This document shows positions 63,760 through 64,000 of a DNA stretch of 64,000 nucleotides, one piece after another (position 1 is the stretch's first letter; each line of letters starts with the position of its first letter). Below the pieces are notes generated by a model. It saw only the letters and a program-made list of their open reading frames with translations, ran no database searches and was not told the DNA's origin. The DNA is from an uncultured Anaerolineales bacterium (lineage in GTDB: Bacteria > Chloroflexota > Anaerolineae > Aggregatilineales > Aggregatilineaceae): the NCBI GenBank assembly GCA_937135955.1, contig CAKZOB010000042.1:1-64000 (forward strand), written 5' to 3'. Both the position numbers and the translations under genes were made by a program.

Positions 63760-64000
63760 TCCAGCAACTCCTTCACCCGCCGCTCGAAGCCGTTCTTGAT
63801 CCCCTGGCGAAATTGCTCCAGATCGTGGACGTGAATGGTGTGCACATACATGACCTGTCGATCCTCGGAAACATCCAGATATAGGGTGCCCGGCGTAAGC
63901 GTGATCAGATTGGCCAGCAGGGTAATCGCCGGGTCAGAGCGCACGCTTAGCGGGATCGCTACCACTGCCGGGCGCAGGTCCAGTCGCGGCGACAGCACCG
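63756..64000 (-). CDS. mrpE: Na+/H+ antiporter subunit E (MrpE/MnhE), 3' part only
   Basis: The C-terminal half of MrpE, running off the right edge: 81 or so residues with [22 protein letters not shown] and [19 protein letters not shown], both typical. The N-terminal helices and the start lie beyond the window. Stop at 63756 overlaps the mrpF start. Confidence 0.9.
   Translation of the reverse strand, partial: VLSPRLDLRPAVVAIPLSVRSDPAITLLANLITLTPGTLYLDVSEDRQVMYVHTIHVHDLEQFRQGIKNGFERRVKELLE

Overview
The window is high-GC DNA, densely packed with genes on both strands, and looks like a chromosomal segment of a free-living bacterium. I found no rRNA, tRNA, insertion sequence, prophage or CRISPR array. 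Chloroflexota, probably an Anaerolineae-like lineage, is the best guess. The reasons are a SufC-B-D-S-U cluster with a divergent SufT-type gene, FhaA/FhaB-like FHA proteins, many GTG starts, a SEDS/PBP2-type pair with an eroded PBP, and recurrent short intergenic repeats. This is inference from gene content, not a phylogeny.

Layout. 0.35-3.5 kb: an exonuclease-DinG helicase and a ThiS/MoaD-like sulfur carrier (minus). 4-7.4 kb: a TIM-barrel/golvesin/M23 protein, then a lower-GC pair made of an AAA/ABC-type ATPase and a PD-(D/E)XK-like protein. 7.5-11.5 kb: two FHA proteins, a GNAT acetyltransferase, an atypical SDR and a TolB/SH3 exported protein. 11.5-14.7 kb: a CorC-type membrane protein, a PPC-domain exported protein and a SufT-like protein. 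14.9-23.1 kb: the Fe-S assembly cluster sufC-sufB-sufD / sufS-sufU, followed by a ClpN-M50 protease fusion, a Rieske ferredoxin and a B3/4 protein. 23-30.5 kb: a PfkB kinase, a baeRF protein, a TSUP exporter, a tandem-HhH membrane protein, a GT-C glycosyltransferase and malate dehydrogenase. 31-35.4 kb: two phosphatases, an exported c-type haem protein and an exported unknown. 35.6-41.7 kb: pyruvate phosphate dikinase and a CHAT-STAND-TPR giant. 42-47.2 kb: a B-box membrane protein, MTA phosphorylase, a SEDS protein with a catalytically dead PBP2-like partner, and a methyltransferase. 47.2-56.9 kb (minus): DinB, 6-phosphogluconate dehydrogenase, a CpXC protein, a GAF-PAS histidine kinase, an ADP-ribosylglycohydrolase, a class III aminotransferase, an OmpR regulator and a ROK kinase. 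57-64 kb: mutS, recJ, a GT-C membrane protein and the 3' end of an Mrp antiporter operon (mrpE-F-G).

How the parts fit. Central metabolism (ppdK, mdh, gnd, ROK and PfkB kinases), Fe-S biogenesis and DNA repair (mutS, recJ, dinG) form an ordinary housekeeping background. The candidates for new biology are: (i) the ATPase/nuclease-like pair at 5889-7415; (ii) the CHAT-STAND-TPR protein at 38629-41724; (iii) the ClpN-M50 fusion embedded in the suf cluster; and (iv) the SEDS protein paired with a PBP2 homologue that has lost all three transpeptidase motifs. A repeat family sits in at least seven intergenic gaps, and one fragment of it appears to be translated inside a glycosyltransferase gene.
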